Shown here: piece after piece, positions 49,601-63,700 of the stretch | Layout of the letters: every line of letters begins with the position of its first letter | Position numbering within the stretch: the first letter of the stretch is position 1 | DNA from: Taeniopygia guttata | Taxonomy: Eukaryota > Chordata > Aves > Passeriformes > Estrildidae | Direction of reading: 5' to 3' | NCBI RefSeq assembly: GCF_048771995.1 | Contig: NC_133026.1 | Coordinates: forward strand, 100,719,001 to 100,783,000 | DNA: 64,000 nucleotides | Position numbers and translations under genes: made by a program | Notes under the pieces: model-generated | What the model saw: the letters and a program-made list of their open reading frames with translations, nothing else | Told to the model about the DNA's origin: nothing | Database searches by the model: none

Positions 49601-50499
49601 TCTGTTCTACTGAACATAAAATTGCCCTGCCATTAACTTCTGTAAGAGCAAGACAGAAGTGTTGTCTTGTCTTTGTGGTTTAAACTACAATTTAAAGAAC
49701 TAAAGGATTCCTCAGACAATTTCAAATGTGCTAAAAGCCATTAGTAATTTGATAAAGGAAAAAGTTATTAAGGAAGTGGAGTTTTGAATATTGTTTCAAG
49801 AATTTATTCTTACATTCATACCCATTCATGAGGGATGTAATGAGACAATTCAATATACAAAATACAGACTCTGTGTGTATATGTGTTGGCTGTTGTTTGC
49901 TGATGATGCATATCTAAAAATCAACAAAGACTTTCCTAAAATGTAACCAAAACCAAAAATTGTAGCTAAGTATATAAACATGAGTACATAGCTGAAACTT
50001 GCTTCCAGAAGAGAAGTCTCAAGACCTCCTGAAAGACTCTTAAAAGACTCAAATGAGTCTTACCTGAGAAGTAATTCTGCAGAACCAGCATGATAGTTCC
50101 CTGGTCATCACATACATCTCTTTCTCAAACTGATATTCTTGCAAACAATGTCATGGTCTTTCTGAATCTCAGCTTGAAGAACTCATCTGGCAATTTGGAT
50201 TCAGATTCCCCCTCTCATTTGCTCTGTAGCAGCTCTGCATTGCTAGTTCTGCCCTCACCATCCCCCAGTAATCCCAGAAAGCCCTCAAATTATAGTTTTG
50301 AATTATGCCCAGTTGCAGTTTTTATGGGTCACAAGGTAAATGTGAGCAACTAGTGTCATATCAACGTGGGAAAGATAAGCACTGTGCTGAGACTACGCCT
50401 GACACTTGAACTGCTTCCACTCTACAAAATGGTGATAAAACCTGTGCTGAACAGATTTGTCTGGTTTGGGCAATATCTGTTAGAAAATATGTGGATAAG
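46673..50499. other. Intergenic, nothing recognised
   Basis: AT-rich DNA with only short ORFs. I saw no conserved coding exon, RNA gene or repeat family here. Confidence 0.5.
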
Positions 50500-50935
50500 T
50501 GAAGAGAGTCCAAAAGAAAGGACCTGTATTGACTAAGATCCAGAAAACAAATGGATTGAAACATAAGAACATATTGAAATACCAAGGTTGTTTAGCCTAA
50601 GGAAGAAAAGAGGGTCTCACGTGTTCAGTAATAGTCTTCAAATATATTCAAAGCTATTGCAAAGAGAAAAAAATTTGGTTTCTCTCATTTACTTTGAATA
50701 AAATGGGAAGTAATAGGTGTAGATCAGAGCAAGAATTGATTTAGAGCAGGTATGAAGAACTTTTTTAAGAGTAAGGATAATTAACAAAAACTATTGCCTG
50801 GAAGCACAATCTATGGTGTCCCAGTCACTGACCTTCAAGAACAGGTTAGACATCTGTTGGGAGATGTAAATTTAGCTGATCTTGCCTTGAGATGTGACCT
50901 CTGAAGTCCTATGAGTCTACTGTTGCATGAATTCC
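50500..50935 (+). mobile_element. Old CR1 LINE 3' fragment
   Basis: Diverged but collinear with the CR1 3' part: TTGTTTAGCCTAAGGAAGA, TCAAATATATTCAAAGC, GGTATGAAGAACTTTTTTAA, ACCTTCAAGAACAGGTTAGA and GACCTCTGAAGTCCTATGAG. The divergence suggests an older copy than those around VAPA. Upstream sequence from about 50430 may also belong to it. Confidence 0.7.
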
Positions 50936-53369
50936 AGGATGCGCAAAGATTAAACTGATAATCTGCAGTGGAAATATCCCCGAGTTCTGGGCTACAGCCC
51001 ATTCAGGGGGAATTTTCCAAGTGACTTTAATAAGCATTGAATCAGGCCCTAAGTGAGTGTGTAATTTGGAGCTGCATATGGAATTTGGTCCACAATTTTG
51101 TTAATGGCATTTGCAAATGGGAAGAATCCAACTCCTTTTCCCAGGGCACGTTAGTTTGCAATGGTTTTACAAGGGAAAGTAAACACACTGTGAAGGTGCA
51201 GTGCTAGATTTTTCTTACAAAATTGAGTGGAATTGACTGAATGCAGACATAAGAAGAGGATCTCTGGGGGGAATTAGCAACTTTTCTCAAGGAAGAACAT
51301 TTTAAACAGCTATTTTTTACGTCAATTAGGCAGGGCCAGACAGAGCTTCAGACAGCTGAAACTATGTTAACAACACTTTAAAAATAAATAGGTATCATGA
51401 ACATGAGAATGAAATGTTTGTCTCTGCCAAAAGATCAAATTAGCTGAGAGCCTGAAAATGAGCAGAGCAAAAGAAAGGGAGACATTAAAGCTGTCAGTGG
51501 ATTCAATTATTTGTGTAGTGACTGATGAGGAAATATCCATTTTCCCATAGTCTGTTATCAAATAACATAAGGATTTTTCTCCACTCTGAATGACCATTTA
51601 AATCACAGCACTTACGCCAGCTAAAGTTCTGCCTCTGCAATTATATTTGTATGCCATTGAGAGGAATACTGGATACACGAAGTTCTACATAAAGTTATGA
51701 GCTGGCATATTTGCAAGATCACAGCTCCTGTGGGCATCCATAGCCACTCTGCTTTTGTGGATTGTGGGCATCTCCTGGAAATTCTTGAACCATTACCTTT
51801 GTTTTGTGGCAGAAACAGGGATGGCTCCTAATGCTTCTTTAACTAATGCAGGAAGCCCTTACTAATGTTAGGCTAATACACAGAGGAAAACTCTTTGCTT
51901 TTGACTAAGTTATTATGTCTAGGAGTAAAAACACAAGGTTTCTAAAATCATCTCCACTCTCTGGTTTGTTTGTTGCAGATGTATTCTGTGTCTGCACAGA
52001 AGCCTGAACACTCTACCTGAGAGATCATTTGTGAAATATTTACTTTGCATTCTGGGAAGAAAAAAAAGAAAAAAGTCATCATATTATTATGGATGGAGTC
52101 TTTGACTGCCAAATATTGAATTATTTATCATTTAATTGTACAAATGATATCCATGAGGACCTGATAGATTTCAATATGCAATTGATACACTACACAAAAA
52201 CAGGGCTGTGTCTTTCAGGCTTTGTTCTGTTGTTTGGTACTTTGGTGGGTCAGCTTAAAAGAGACGTGAACGCTTAACAGAGGCCAAGCTGGAATACCTG
52301 GCAGCATTTTGGAAGTTGCAAGGGCTAAAAAAGCCTGCAGAAAGCCCCATGTAGCAAACGATGCTCTGACCTTGATTAGCTCATGTGGGACCTTTCCACT
52401 TCTCCCCCATGTTCACTCACCAGCCAGCAATCTGTCATGTTTTTCTGATTCTCCCCTTCCCTGTGGGCAACCCAGTCCCTTCTGTCCTTTAGCAGAGTTC
52501 TACCTATGCTATGGACACCTGCTATGCCGTGTGCAGGGTATTACACCTACAACTATGAATATCTACCATTTTCCTTCTCTAACACCAAGCATGAACAAAG
52601 AAGGTTAGGAGACTTTACCCATTTGCCTGCTACTTTGGCACTGTGCCTACATACCTGTGGCAGACATAAACATAAATAGACTTTCACTGTTAAATTCATT
52701 AAGTTAAATGCTTGTAAATATTTTGTGAGTATGCTTTAAATACAGACTTTAGCTGTGCAGTCTCTTTTTTAATGTCACAGCTTTCCTGTCCAATTCTGCT
52801 CTTCAGTGGGAAAAAATACAGTGAGAGAGAGACTCTTCTGCTTCCAGTCCATCACCCCAAAAATTCTGTCATCTTTTGCTGGCTTTTTTCCCCTTTCCCT
52901 CTCTCCTAATTTACATTGTTCATACCTCTCTGTTCCCACTAGCTTGCAGCCAGGCCAGCAAACTTCCCTTACTTTGAGCTGGTCAGTTTGTCTCTCCTTT
53001 TCCCTTGTATGAGAAAAAGAAATTTAATAGAAATTATTAGCAATCTAATAGTAAAACAGAATTAGCCACTGCAAACCTGGAATGTGATTGTTTCCTACAC
53101 CAGGACATTCCTTGCATTTTTTCCTTCTATGAGTAAGACAAATAATAGAAATTAGGAAAATGGGAACTTCCAGTGGATCAGAGAGTAGTCTCTATTCATT
53201 AATCGCATCCCCTCTCTGAGTCAGCACCAGAAGCTTCAGAGGATCCCACATTCCAAGAGAGAAGGCTAGTGTTATCTTCCACATTGAGATTAATCCTTTT
53301 TTTAAATAGTGGCTTAATACCCAAGATCTGAAGCACCATCTTCAATACCATTATGTAATTTTGTTCTCT
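50936..53369. other. Intergenic, nothing recognised
   Basis: Unique AT-rich DNA. Short ORFs have no recognisable domains, and no repeats were identified. Confidence 0.5.
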
Positions 53370-53980
53370 TCATTCTTTTCTTTCCAGCAATTCTGGTGTA
53401 ATTTGCAAAGTTATAAGCAGAGTTTATGTTTTCTTCCAGATCACTGATAAAGATATTGAGCTGTATTAGCTCCTTTGAAGCTGTTAAATAACCCATTAGA
53501 AGAGAGTAGAAACATGCTGATGTAGCTGCTAATTGGTTCCCAGAGCATTTGATATAAGTAAATAGATTTTATATAGTCTGCATTTTTTTACCAGATTGTC
53601 ATGCAGGGCTACATCAAATGACTTAAAGTAATCCATGTGAATTAACTCAATACATCTCTCTTAAGCAATTGTATTTTAGTCTCATTTTGCTTGAATGCAT
53701 CTATTTTCCACACAAAAAAATTATATTTATTAACATTACATAAGATATTACCTATGCATTAATTTCTATTTATTTCTGTCTTTATAATTTATTTTCATTA
53801 CTATTTTGCCCAGGGTCTATATAATGCTTATAATTATCCAAAATTCCTTGCATTTATTCTTTACAGTGTGCCACATTCACTTTTTACCAGTCATCTGAAA
53901 TCTTCCCTGTGCACCAACAATATTATTTCAGAATGAAGATGAATGGCTCCAACAGTATTTCCAAATTTTTTTTTTTTTTT
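53370..53980 (-). mobile_element. Ancient CR1/L3-like LINE relic
   Basis: The + strand shows the complement of an ORF2 reverse-transcriptase region: CTGGTGTAATTTGCAAAGTT, CCAGATCACTGATAAAGATA (a CR1 landmark) and ATGCAGGGCTACATCAAATG (GTCAAATG block), with AATCCATGTGAATTAACTCA after it. It is heavily diverged and its limits are approximate. A T run (53966-53982) closes it. Confidence 0.6.
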
Positions 53981-54264
53981 TTGTCATACTCTTTGGGAGC
54001 ATTGAAGCCTGAAGATTTAAATGTGTTTTGTTTTCACTGATGAACATTCTCACACACATACAGTGAGAGTGAAAAAAAAAAATATATCACTTCATTATGA
54101 TAACAAGAAAAAATCCAGCTTTTCAAAGTAGCTTAGTAAAAACTGTGTTTTGTTATCCAAAAACTAGTCCCTACATTAATTCATATCAAAGGCAAAAAAG
54201 AAATCATTGCACTTTTGCTCTTGTTGGCTACACAATTGTGACAGAGAGAGCTGAGCAGGGTTTA

Positions 54265-54760
54265 GACTAAGCATCAGTAACAAAACTTTTACCCAAGTCA
54301 AAATATTGGATGTTCAATCATAGGGGTGGCTAAGCCCTAATAAGATTACTCTTAGGCAATTTCCACATTCTATTCAGTTCACTCTCTAAGAGACCAATGT
54401 AAGATTGAAAACCTCATTTCACTTTTCAGTAAATATAAAAAGTGGTCAAGAAATACCACACATGATGTCAGTGTAATACACTAGCTTTCCCAAATGCATG
54501 ACCGTTTTTAAAGAAGAGTCTAATTCTCAGTGTTAAAGTGTGACCTAGTAAAATGTAATGATAGAGCTCCTTGCTTTGCTCTGCATCAAAGCTATCCAGA
54601 TCAATCCTCCTGAGACCTGCTGAAGATTGCACTCCAGGCTTGGAAACCCAACTCAGAATGTGCAAATGGCCCTAAGAGTAATCTTATTGGCTTAGTCCCC
54701 GCCAAGATTGAATATCCAATATTTTAACTTGGTTAAATGTTTTCTTACTGATGCACAGTC
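54265..54760. repeat. Imperfect inverted repeat, probable MITE-like DNA element
   Basis: The arm at 54265-54370 is the approximate reverse complement of 54656-54760. Shared blocks include CTTACTGATGC/GCATCAGTAAC, CCAATATTTT.ACTTGG, CTAAGAGTAATCTTATT and GAATGTGCA. The arms are about 105 bp each and the loop is 285 bp. Identity between arms is about 80% by eye. No transposase ORF lies inside. The shape fits a non-autonomous DNA transposon with long terminal inverted repeats, but I cannot name the family. Confidence 0.75.
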
Positions 54761-57700
54761 TCCACAGACCTGGTCTGAGTATAAAAGAGGCAAGCAAATG
54801 ATAACTGTGACATTATTTACTCTAATCATTACGTTTAAAATGGTGACAACTACAAATTTGATGAGTTTTTCCATCTCCTTATCACACACTTTTTATGACA
54901 TGGTTGTGTATAAAATCAGATGGCCTAGCTTGAAACACAGCCTCCTTGCATTTCCAGAATGATCTGAAGATACCAGTAGAAAATCATAAATTCCTGAACT
55001 CTGATTTCCTGCCTGTGGCCACATGGCTTTAAATATACACTGGACTTACCTAACATCCAGGATTTTGTTGTGGCTTGGAGCTCCCACTAAATGGAAGGAA
55101 AATTTCCAAAGCTAATTGAAAATGGTGAGGATCATGTCTTTCCTTGAACTTCTTGAGAAATGAGGACTTCTCATGGAGACCCTGGCACCATTTCACCAGG
55201 AAAGCTAGCTGTCTTCAAAAGCAGACCTGTCAGAGAGCTGCTTCAATAACTTCAGGCTCTCCTGCACTACCAGAGACCTGGGCTGAGTCATTTTGCCAAA
55301 GAGCTAAGTAAGCACTTTCTTAGAGCTTTGTAACCTGTGGCTCCCAGACACTCTTACCTCGCTGTCATGGATGTGATGGGAAACAGGCTTCTCAGATGGC
55401 ACCTCTCCTTCTAATCTAGTAGTTGCTTCAGGCCGTATAATTTTTTCAGCTGTGTCTATCACACAGGGGAGGGTGCAATTTTTTGCTATGGTGTGTATCT
55501 TTCCCTGGTGCGTGAGTCACAGTGAGATAAGGTGAAGTGTCTGAAAGACATGCCCACTGACTTGATGACTCAAGCCTTGCAGATTTTCTAAGGCATCAAT
55601 TTCCTCCCGAGAGATTTAAAATAAAAATCCTTCCATTTTACCTTTCAGTGATGGATGTTGTGTTATTGTAAAGCCTTTATACTGCCAGCAGCAACTACTT
55701 CAGTACATACTAAATGCTGTGGTTAAATCAGTCAGTATAAATCGACTTGGCTACGTTTATCACCACCTCATCTTTTCTTCTTTAGTCTTCTCTGGAACAA
55801 TTTGTGCAAAAGCACCTATCATTCCAAGACATCGTTCAGACAGCATCAAGCATCATGAAAACCTAAACCATGCAGGCAGGGTGGCTACATAAATGTACTG
55901 GAATGTATTAGCCAAAGCCCTTTGTCCAGAGTTCCAACTAAGTAACTGGTGTGTCATGGACTGCATGAATGGGTATCATCTTTTTTTCTGTGGACTTTGC
56001 ACTTGGTAGATTCAGGCATACCCACAGGTAAAGATATGGTATCATTTTTTAATAGGTGGAGCATAGGCACCTGATGTACTCTAATCTTGTGTTTGTTTAT
56101 GCTTATTTATTAGCTAAAGTTCTCAAGTAACAATGGTGTTACGGTGGCGTGGCTGTGCCATGAAATGAGTGTCTATGCGCTCTGACCATTTACAACATGG
56201 TATCCTTTTTACTCCAAATCTAGATTTTGTACTTCAGACATAGCTTTTGTTTCTTATCACCTCAGAGGGGTTGTGTCCCACCATGAAGAGGATCTCCCAG
56301 GATAAGGCACCCTCAGGTTGTTTGTCCCTTCTTTTCAGTTCTAAACATTATTTTCCCTCTTCAGAATTTTGTAATCAACATGACATTCTGGCTTCATTCC
56401 CATTCCAAGAAACCTATTTATCCTCCAGAAATTTCAGACCTAAAACATTGCAGGAAAAAAAATACTGTAGTGAAAAACTTGGTTTCCTTTTCTGGTATCT
56501 TTATCATAAGAAAACAAGTTAATCTGTTGAAACCTTTTCCTACATTAATATGAGTTCATATTTCCAGCACATGTCAAGACTTCTGTCCCTTCTTACTGAG
56601 ATTATGGGGAGAACCATTCTGGTGTCAAAGGCTGCAGTGTAGGAGGGGAGCTGGTTGGGTGTCAGCAGGCAGTTCAGGCTGCCACCTTGAAAGTAAATTC
56701 TCCTTGAGAATCAGGAATGACTTACAGAGTGTGGCAAAACTCATAGGACAAACTATCTCTAAAAGGAATGCTGCCAGAAAAGCTATTTAATTCTCATTTT
56801 TGTTTCTGACTGTCTCAAGAAATAGCACAGAAAAGCTACATCTTTATTTTGAATGTCCTTCTTTCTGAGGGCTCTTAGTAGATTACTTCTACACATTTTA
56901 TTCTTTTTAGATAAATATCTACGGTGCAAAATTTTCCCATGTTATGAGTGATGAACACACACAAGAACTTGGATATTTGGTGATTCTATAGTTCCGGTGA
57001 TTCTATAGTGATTCTGTAGTGATTCTATAGTTCTCACCCCTGTGAGAACTCCCAACACATATTTGTCAGCAAAGCTGCCAGTGTCTTTGAAGATGACAGG
57101 TAACAAGGATTTCTTTTGTAAGGTGATTAACCTACATTTTAACCCTATTAAACAAGTGAAGAGAAACTGTTGCTATCCTCCTAAACATTCTGAACTTATT
57201 TTTTGTTAGTAACAACAATGCTATCACTTGTTCCCCCAAATCATGTTACATTGACCAAGAGGAAGGAATGTGATGTTCATTTTCCTCAAGGGCATCTCTC
57301 AGACATGTAAGCTGACTTCCTTATTGATTGGTTCTTGTCAATATGTAATCGGAAGCGTAGGGATCATTTCTGTTTTAGTCTGTAACAGATCATTTTCCCA
57401 GGGTACTCTACTTGACGTAGGGGAATAGGAATTTAGTTGTTAGGTATTTATCTTCTTATTTAAACATGTATTTTACTGCTATGGAGGGAACAGGAGTGGC
57501 ACTGACTAAGTAAAATAAATGTGAATTAAATGTTAATCATAAATAAGGTGTGCCTCAAAAAACTTTTGACAGATGATGGGAGAGAGAAAGCTTGGGCTCT
57601 TCAGGAGGTTTTGAGAAAACAAGGTCAGTACTTTTCAAAGAAAGCTTTTTTTTTTTTTTTCAAGTCTTTCAGGCAGTCTAAGGGATAAAAAATGAGTAAT

Positions 57701-60700
57701 TTAACAGCCAGATAAAAGAAATCCTTCCCAAGCTATTAAATGTTTAATACCTAACCAGGAGCCTCAAAATTCTCTTCTCCACACTAAATAATGATGTCTT
57801 ATAAAAAATTTATTAATTGGTGTAACACTAAATGCAAGTTTGTACAGATCTCTTACACTTCAAGTTCTATCAGTGTATTATCTGCAAGTTTTCACAACAT
57901 CTGTGTTACAAAACAATCCCAGTAACACTTGTAGAGCTATGTCTTGAAAACAAAAGGATTATGAATATCAAGAGCCTGTCTTCCTATTTGAACAAAATAC
58001 ACAGCAGTGGTAGGTGGTAAGGCAAACTAATCTGTGTCAAGACCCACTTGGTAGTAGCAGAAATACAGGCATTTTGCAATAAGGAGTCTTCTTAATTGAA
58101 ACACAAGAAACCCACCTGAAATAGATATGAAAAAAGCTATATTATGCTGCATTATACTATTACTTATTCTTTCTCATCTTTAACCTGTTAAATGTGGCTA
58201 GCTATTGATTTTATAGTTTTTAGCGAAAAATCTTACTTTTGGACAGTGAGAGAGCATTTCTATATCAAGCAATGCCTTTATCCCTGGTCCAACTGGCAAA
58301 AAACAGTAGATCAAAACAGCACCTTATTGATGGCCAAGAACCCCATTACACAATGAAGACATCCAAATTATCATTGATGTCAAGTCCTTAGGGAGTGACC
58401 AGCACCAATTAACAAAGGCATTTGTACAACACCTTTAGCTAGTCTATCCTCCTATGAGTGTTTTAACACATTTAAAGAAAACTATTATGTAGCCTTGTAT
58501 AAAACAACACTGAGAGGGGATAAAAAATAATAATCCTGTAGCTTACTCTTTTCCTTTCAGGGAAGGGAGGGAAACCTGGTGGTGGCCTAAACAGTTTTGC
58601 AGATTAGGTGAGGAGGTGGAGGTATGAAGTAGCTGCACAGACTATTTCATCAGCCTTGCTGTCCTGATTTCAGTGCAGTGCGCAGGAAATCACAGCAGGG
58701 TGTCCTATGATGCTCTTTGCAGAGACTGAAGCTGCAGTGGTGAAGATTTTGAAGGCTGAAATGTCAAATACTTTTCCTTAAGTACCTTGAGACACAACCT
58801 TCAATCTTCAAAAGGAAAGCAGAGGAGATTTATTTTCCAGGCAATTGTATAGCTCCCCTCTCATTGCTAAATTCAACTCCAAGCTAACATAGAGCACCAG
58901 AAGCATATGCTTCCAAGCCATGTAAAACATCCCACTGACAACACAAGGACTGATCCATTCAGGGGCACAACTCTCTTCAAACACCTAAGGGCAAAACAGC
59001 ATTCTCTTCAGATTTTCCAACACACAGATAATAGTTAAGGGGTTTAGGCTTTCCATGAATGAAGTACATCACCCTCTAGTTTACAGTTATGTACCTGGGT
59101 TCCTTCTTGGTTATGCACATCTGGAGGTAAGATAGATAATTTTTTCAAGATAATTGTAATTGCTTTAAAGCAGGAAACAGATCCTGTCTATCTTCCAGCA
59201 GTAACTAAACTCACAACATATGAAACCTCTTTGAAACACTGGTTTCTCATTACACAGAAAAGTGGTGTTCTGTGCTGTTATTTGAGCTACACTGCTTCTT
59301 GCATACTGCTGTGAATTGAATTTATCATGGTAGTCAGAAAAGCCTTAGTCCAAAACCCTGTTTTTCCTTTAAAAACCCAGCTCTTCATTCATAGTCCTCA
59401 TAGTTGTTGTAACAACTGTGAAAATATGAACCAAACAGTACAAAAATCTGCTAGTGTAGTTAAATACCTCTTGTAACAATAGCAGCAAGGGGAATTAAAT
59501 ACTGCATATTTCTTAAGAGAGTGTTAATTCTTAACTCCTAGACACAAGTCTGAGGGAGGGACATAAAGTAGGGTGAAAAAATAAATGTACACCAAAATAA
59601 AAACATACAAAAGACAAAGTGTCTTATGAGCCATACTAGTCATCACTGCTATTCAAAGCAAGTGGTAACTGGAAGCTCACTTTCTACTGACAGCTACTAT
59701 TCTAAATTTCTAAACAGATGCTGGCCATTCAGGTCCCTCTCTTCTAATGGATAAATCAAACAATTCAGCAAAAGGATTTTCAGATCTTCTTTTTCTAGTT
59801 TTTGGGAGTTTGTCTGGATTGCAGGATCCCCCAGGAATGCATTTACTTTCTGCTAAAAGGCCAGCCACACACGTTTCAAGCAGCATTTAAATCCCAGGCA
59901 AGTAATCCACAGACTGCAGACAGCCCTTTCCAAGAGCAAAGGACATGCAAAATGGCTATTTTGTTCTGCTTTATTGAAACCAGAGACAGCCCCAGTTCAG
60001 ACACATGTAGAACATTTATTAGCATTAATCACTGTAGGTTAAATAAAACACAAAAACTACATTTTAGGGGGAAAAATATTATTAGGTATGATACAATTAA
60101 TATGTAAAACAGAAGGGAAAGTATTAACAGATTGCAGCATCCCATACATGAAGTGAGTGGGTCCAGCCCAATCAAAGCCCTTATATAAACAAAACAGAGA
60201 AAGAGTACCTACTAGGTGATTTTAAACTGGAAATTTATCACTGACTGGTTTAAATAATTAAGGGTAGGTTAGTAAAATATATCACTGTAGTGAAACAATC
60301 TGATGACAGCCAGAATGCTTACATATGTAACCTATCTAGTCACGCTTATTCCCATGTGCCATGAAGGATTAGTGAAGACATGGGATGACAAATAAGTTTT
60401 ATAGGTATTGATACAGACTCATATTACATTGCAGCACTTTGGATAGACATGTTGTACTGTAAGCAAAAACAGTAAGCTTTTTGAGTGTCACTTTATTACC
60501 TCTAAGTTCCAATTCCTGAATAATAATGGCCATTTTTAGATTTCTCAGCCTGCAAGACAAACATTTTCTGCAATATGCCATTTTCATGCACAAGAATGGC
60601 AAGTCAAAAATTGTACCTATGCACATCTACTTGCTACCTTTGATCCACAACTTTAAGTTCATAAAGGTGAAATGATCATTAACAGAAAAATGTACTTACA

Positions 60701-63700
60701 GAATAAAATGTGTAGTATATGAGAACCAGACATAGCGAGAAAACACTACATGTCAGCAGAACAACATAAAACTGTACTTTATATACACACATATATGCAG
60801 AGCATATACAAAAACTAGTTCCTTCATAATTTTTTTTTAAACTTGTTCATGACAAGCCAGAAAAGCAAGTCACCCTCAACTGGACAGTCACAGTCCTGAG
60901 TCACAGTGCAAACAAGCTCCACCAAATATCCTTGACACTATGGCCTGTGCCTCAGTCCTGCTGCCAGCTCTCTTGAGAAAATCAGTCTTGGACAAATCCA
61001 GCACCAGCTGGCTAACCAAGGACTGCAACATTGATATTATTATTATCATTATTAGAGAAGATCAATTACACAAGTCAGGTGCTCCAGTACAGTAATTTAG
61101 CTTTTCACTAGCCATTAACTACTAAGAGGAATTCCAGCTGCTGCTAAAACTTTCAACTCTGAGATTTGGGGGTTTTCTGTCATTTTTCTGGCTGTTTATG
61201 AAGGGTGGTGGTACTTTCCAAGAAACACAGGCAACCAATTGAAGCAGAAATCATTACTTTTACATTTTAAAATCACTATTTTTTAACAAAAAATTGCCCC
61301 ATTTGAGGAGGCTACACCTTGGTTTTGACAAAAAACAGAGAGGCAACAATATTGTCAAAAGTGAGTTCTGTATTCAGAGAAAATGTGAGATGCTCTGCAC
61401 AGCACATTGGCCTGTTATTTTTCTTGTGGCTCCAGATTTCCCCAATGAAGCTTCCAGTAACCCAAATCTCAAGAACTTATACAATCAGATTCCTTATTAA
61501 TTTAAATCTTTTTCTTGACTAAAATCAGAATAAAGTGATTTAGATTTGCCCACCAAAAGCAAAACCTATTTAGTAACCATTCTAATTTCTAAATCTGTCA
61601 GAGATCCATTGTAAAAACTTCCAATTTAAAACTACTTCAACATATAACTCATAAACCTGTTCTGATTCACATACTGCTCAAAGCCAGCTGTGAGAGCTGG
61701 TTGTTCAGGACAACATCCCATAAAGATCAGCCTCAATTGGCTGTTCTAACATAAATTAGAGTATACAAGGTACTCACAAAATTGTCTTACAATGCCTTCA
61801 TACATCTCAGTTAGGATTTAATAAGTTTTGAGATGCCATGGTAAAAAAAATATGTAACAATTATTTACAAAAGCTTAAAAATCAATTATGGATAACTGCT
61901 ATACGTTGAACTAAAGTTTATGACATCTCTAAAAACATGGGTTCAATCTCATCTTGTTTTCTGGGTAACTGGTCTAGCTTCTTACTGGGTTTTACATGGG
62001 AGGAATCAGATCTCTTCCAGCATTGGGTTGTAGACCCCATAAAATGTAAGAACCTGTGACGTTGGTAAGTCTGGTATTTCCTTAGCACTGCAGGCCACGT
62101 TAAGTTTTTCCTCCCGAGCCAAGTGCAAGAGCCAGGCATCCCTGGCAGACTTGCTTGTACTGGGATAGAATTAAATGTTCCCTAAAGGAGCCAGTCTCCC
62201 TCCCAAACTATCAACAATGATGATTACTGAATTTTCACTTAAATAACCCTAGATAATCAGTAAAATAGTCGCTGCAATGAGTCAGAGACATGGATCATAT
62301 ATCAGCACAGCTGAAAACTGAAAGTTTAGCTAAAATATCCAAGGTCGTATTTTCTAAAATGAGTGTTTTCAAATGAGGCCAAAATATAGGAGAAACTACT
62401 TACATGTGAAAAAACAAAGCAGTGTAGGCTCTTAGATAAAATGAAGAGGGATGTTTCCCACCTATGCTACTCCAAACCCTCTGGAGACAAAATGTTCCTG
62501 TTGATTTTATCTGGCCCTGTTTCAAGCCCTAACAATTACTGACATTTATCTAAGCAATCTCACAACAGCCAATAAGGTCTGCTTTTCTATGTATCAACAC
62601 GGAAACGACGCTCTAGGCTGCCTGCTCATGATTTATTGTGGAAAGTTATTTTTCCCTTTTGTTTGCTTTTCATAAGCCCTCCTGAAAATGTGCAGTGGCG
62701 ATAATTTTCCTCATAAGAGAACAAATTAATGTTGTGGAATTCAGGCTGGGCTCTGTTTTTGAATACAGCATTTCTTACTCTAATTCCCACTTCCAATGAA
62801 ATTGATGAAGAAGATAAATTTGGATTTTATCATCTCAGTCACACACATTCATGAAAGACAGAAGTTGAAAACACATATGGTTTTACATTATTTCTAGTTC
62901 ATAACCCTCTGTAGGAATTCTTTCCTCCACTGCATTTACAAGTGCATCACGCTTCAAAGATATCACATAGTGTGCCTTCCACACCACATCCCCACACAAT
63001 TGAGAAGACTACTCCACAAATTCAGAGAATTACATCTGTAAGCAAACATTCACGTTTGTTTTTTCGGATTCCAGCCTCTAACCCCAAATAATATTGTGCT
63101 CTCTTGTGCAGTTTTTGTTCAGAAATATTGTTCTTTGAACTCTAAGAAGAATTCACAGCAGTGAGACCATGAGGAGTGGGGCACTGGGCACTCGTTTAGA
63201 AACCAAGGAATGTGCAACTTTGAACACAGATCTGGAGGAACCCTGGTAAGCAGTGCAGATTAAGCTTGTATTTATGCTCTTTTTACATTTTCAGCAATTA
63301 TTGAAACCTACACCCTGCACAGGGAAGCATTCCAGTCTACACAGTGGCTGCATTTTCACTTCTTTCTGGAGCACACTGGAACTGTATGGGGTCCAGCAGT
63401 TTCCTTCATGACTACTCTTTCTTCCACATACACAGCACTTCCTGACACAGATTTTGACTTCCAGTCCATAAAAACTGCATTCACTCATCCTTTGGATCAA
63501 TTTTCTTCTTCAGTTAGCAAATTCAGTCCACTTCTTGCTGATGTTTACTGAAAGTAGGAGATGAAGCTGCAGATTTAGAAAAACTGTAAAGCAGAGTCCA
63601 GCTAAAAAGATGGCAGAGAATCTGTAAACCAAAATTCAGGTATTATGGGGATTTTTTTCACCCTGTTATTGCAGAGAAAACTCTAAAAATATGCCAAGTC

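Noticed and set aside
61918-62139. 73-codon minus-strand ORF with tRNA/SINE-like wording on the + strand (GGGTTCAATCTC)
   Set aside because: I looked for A and B boxes of a tRNA-derived SINE. The resemblance stops after a few bases and no tail or second box is found.
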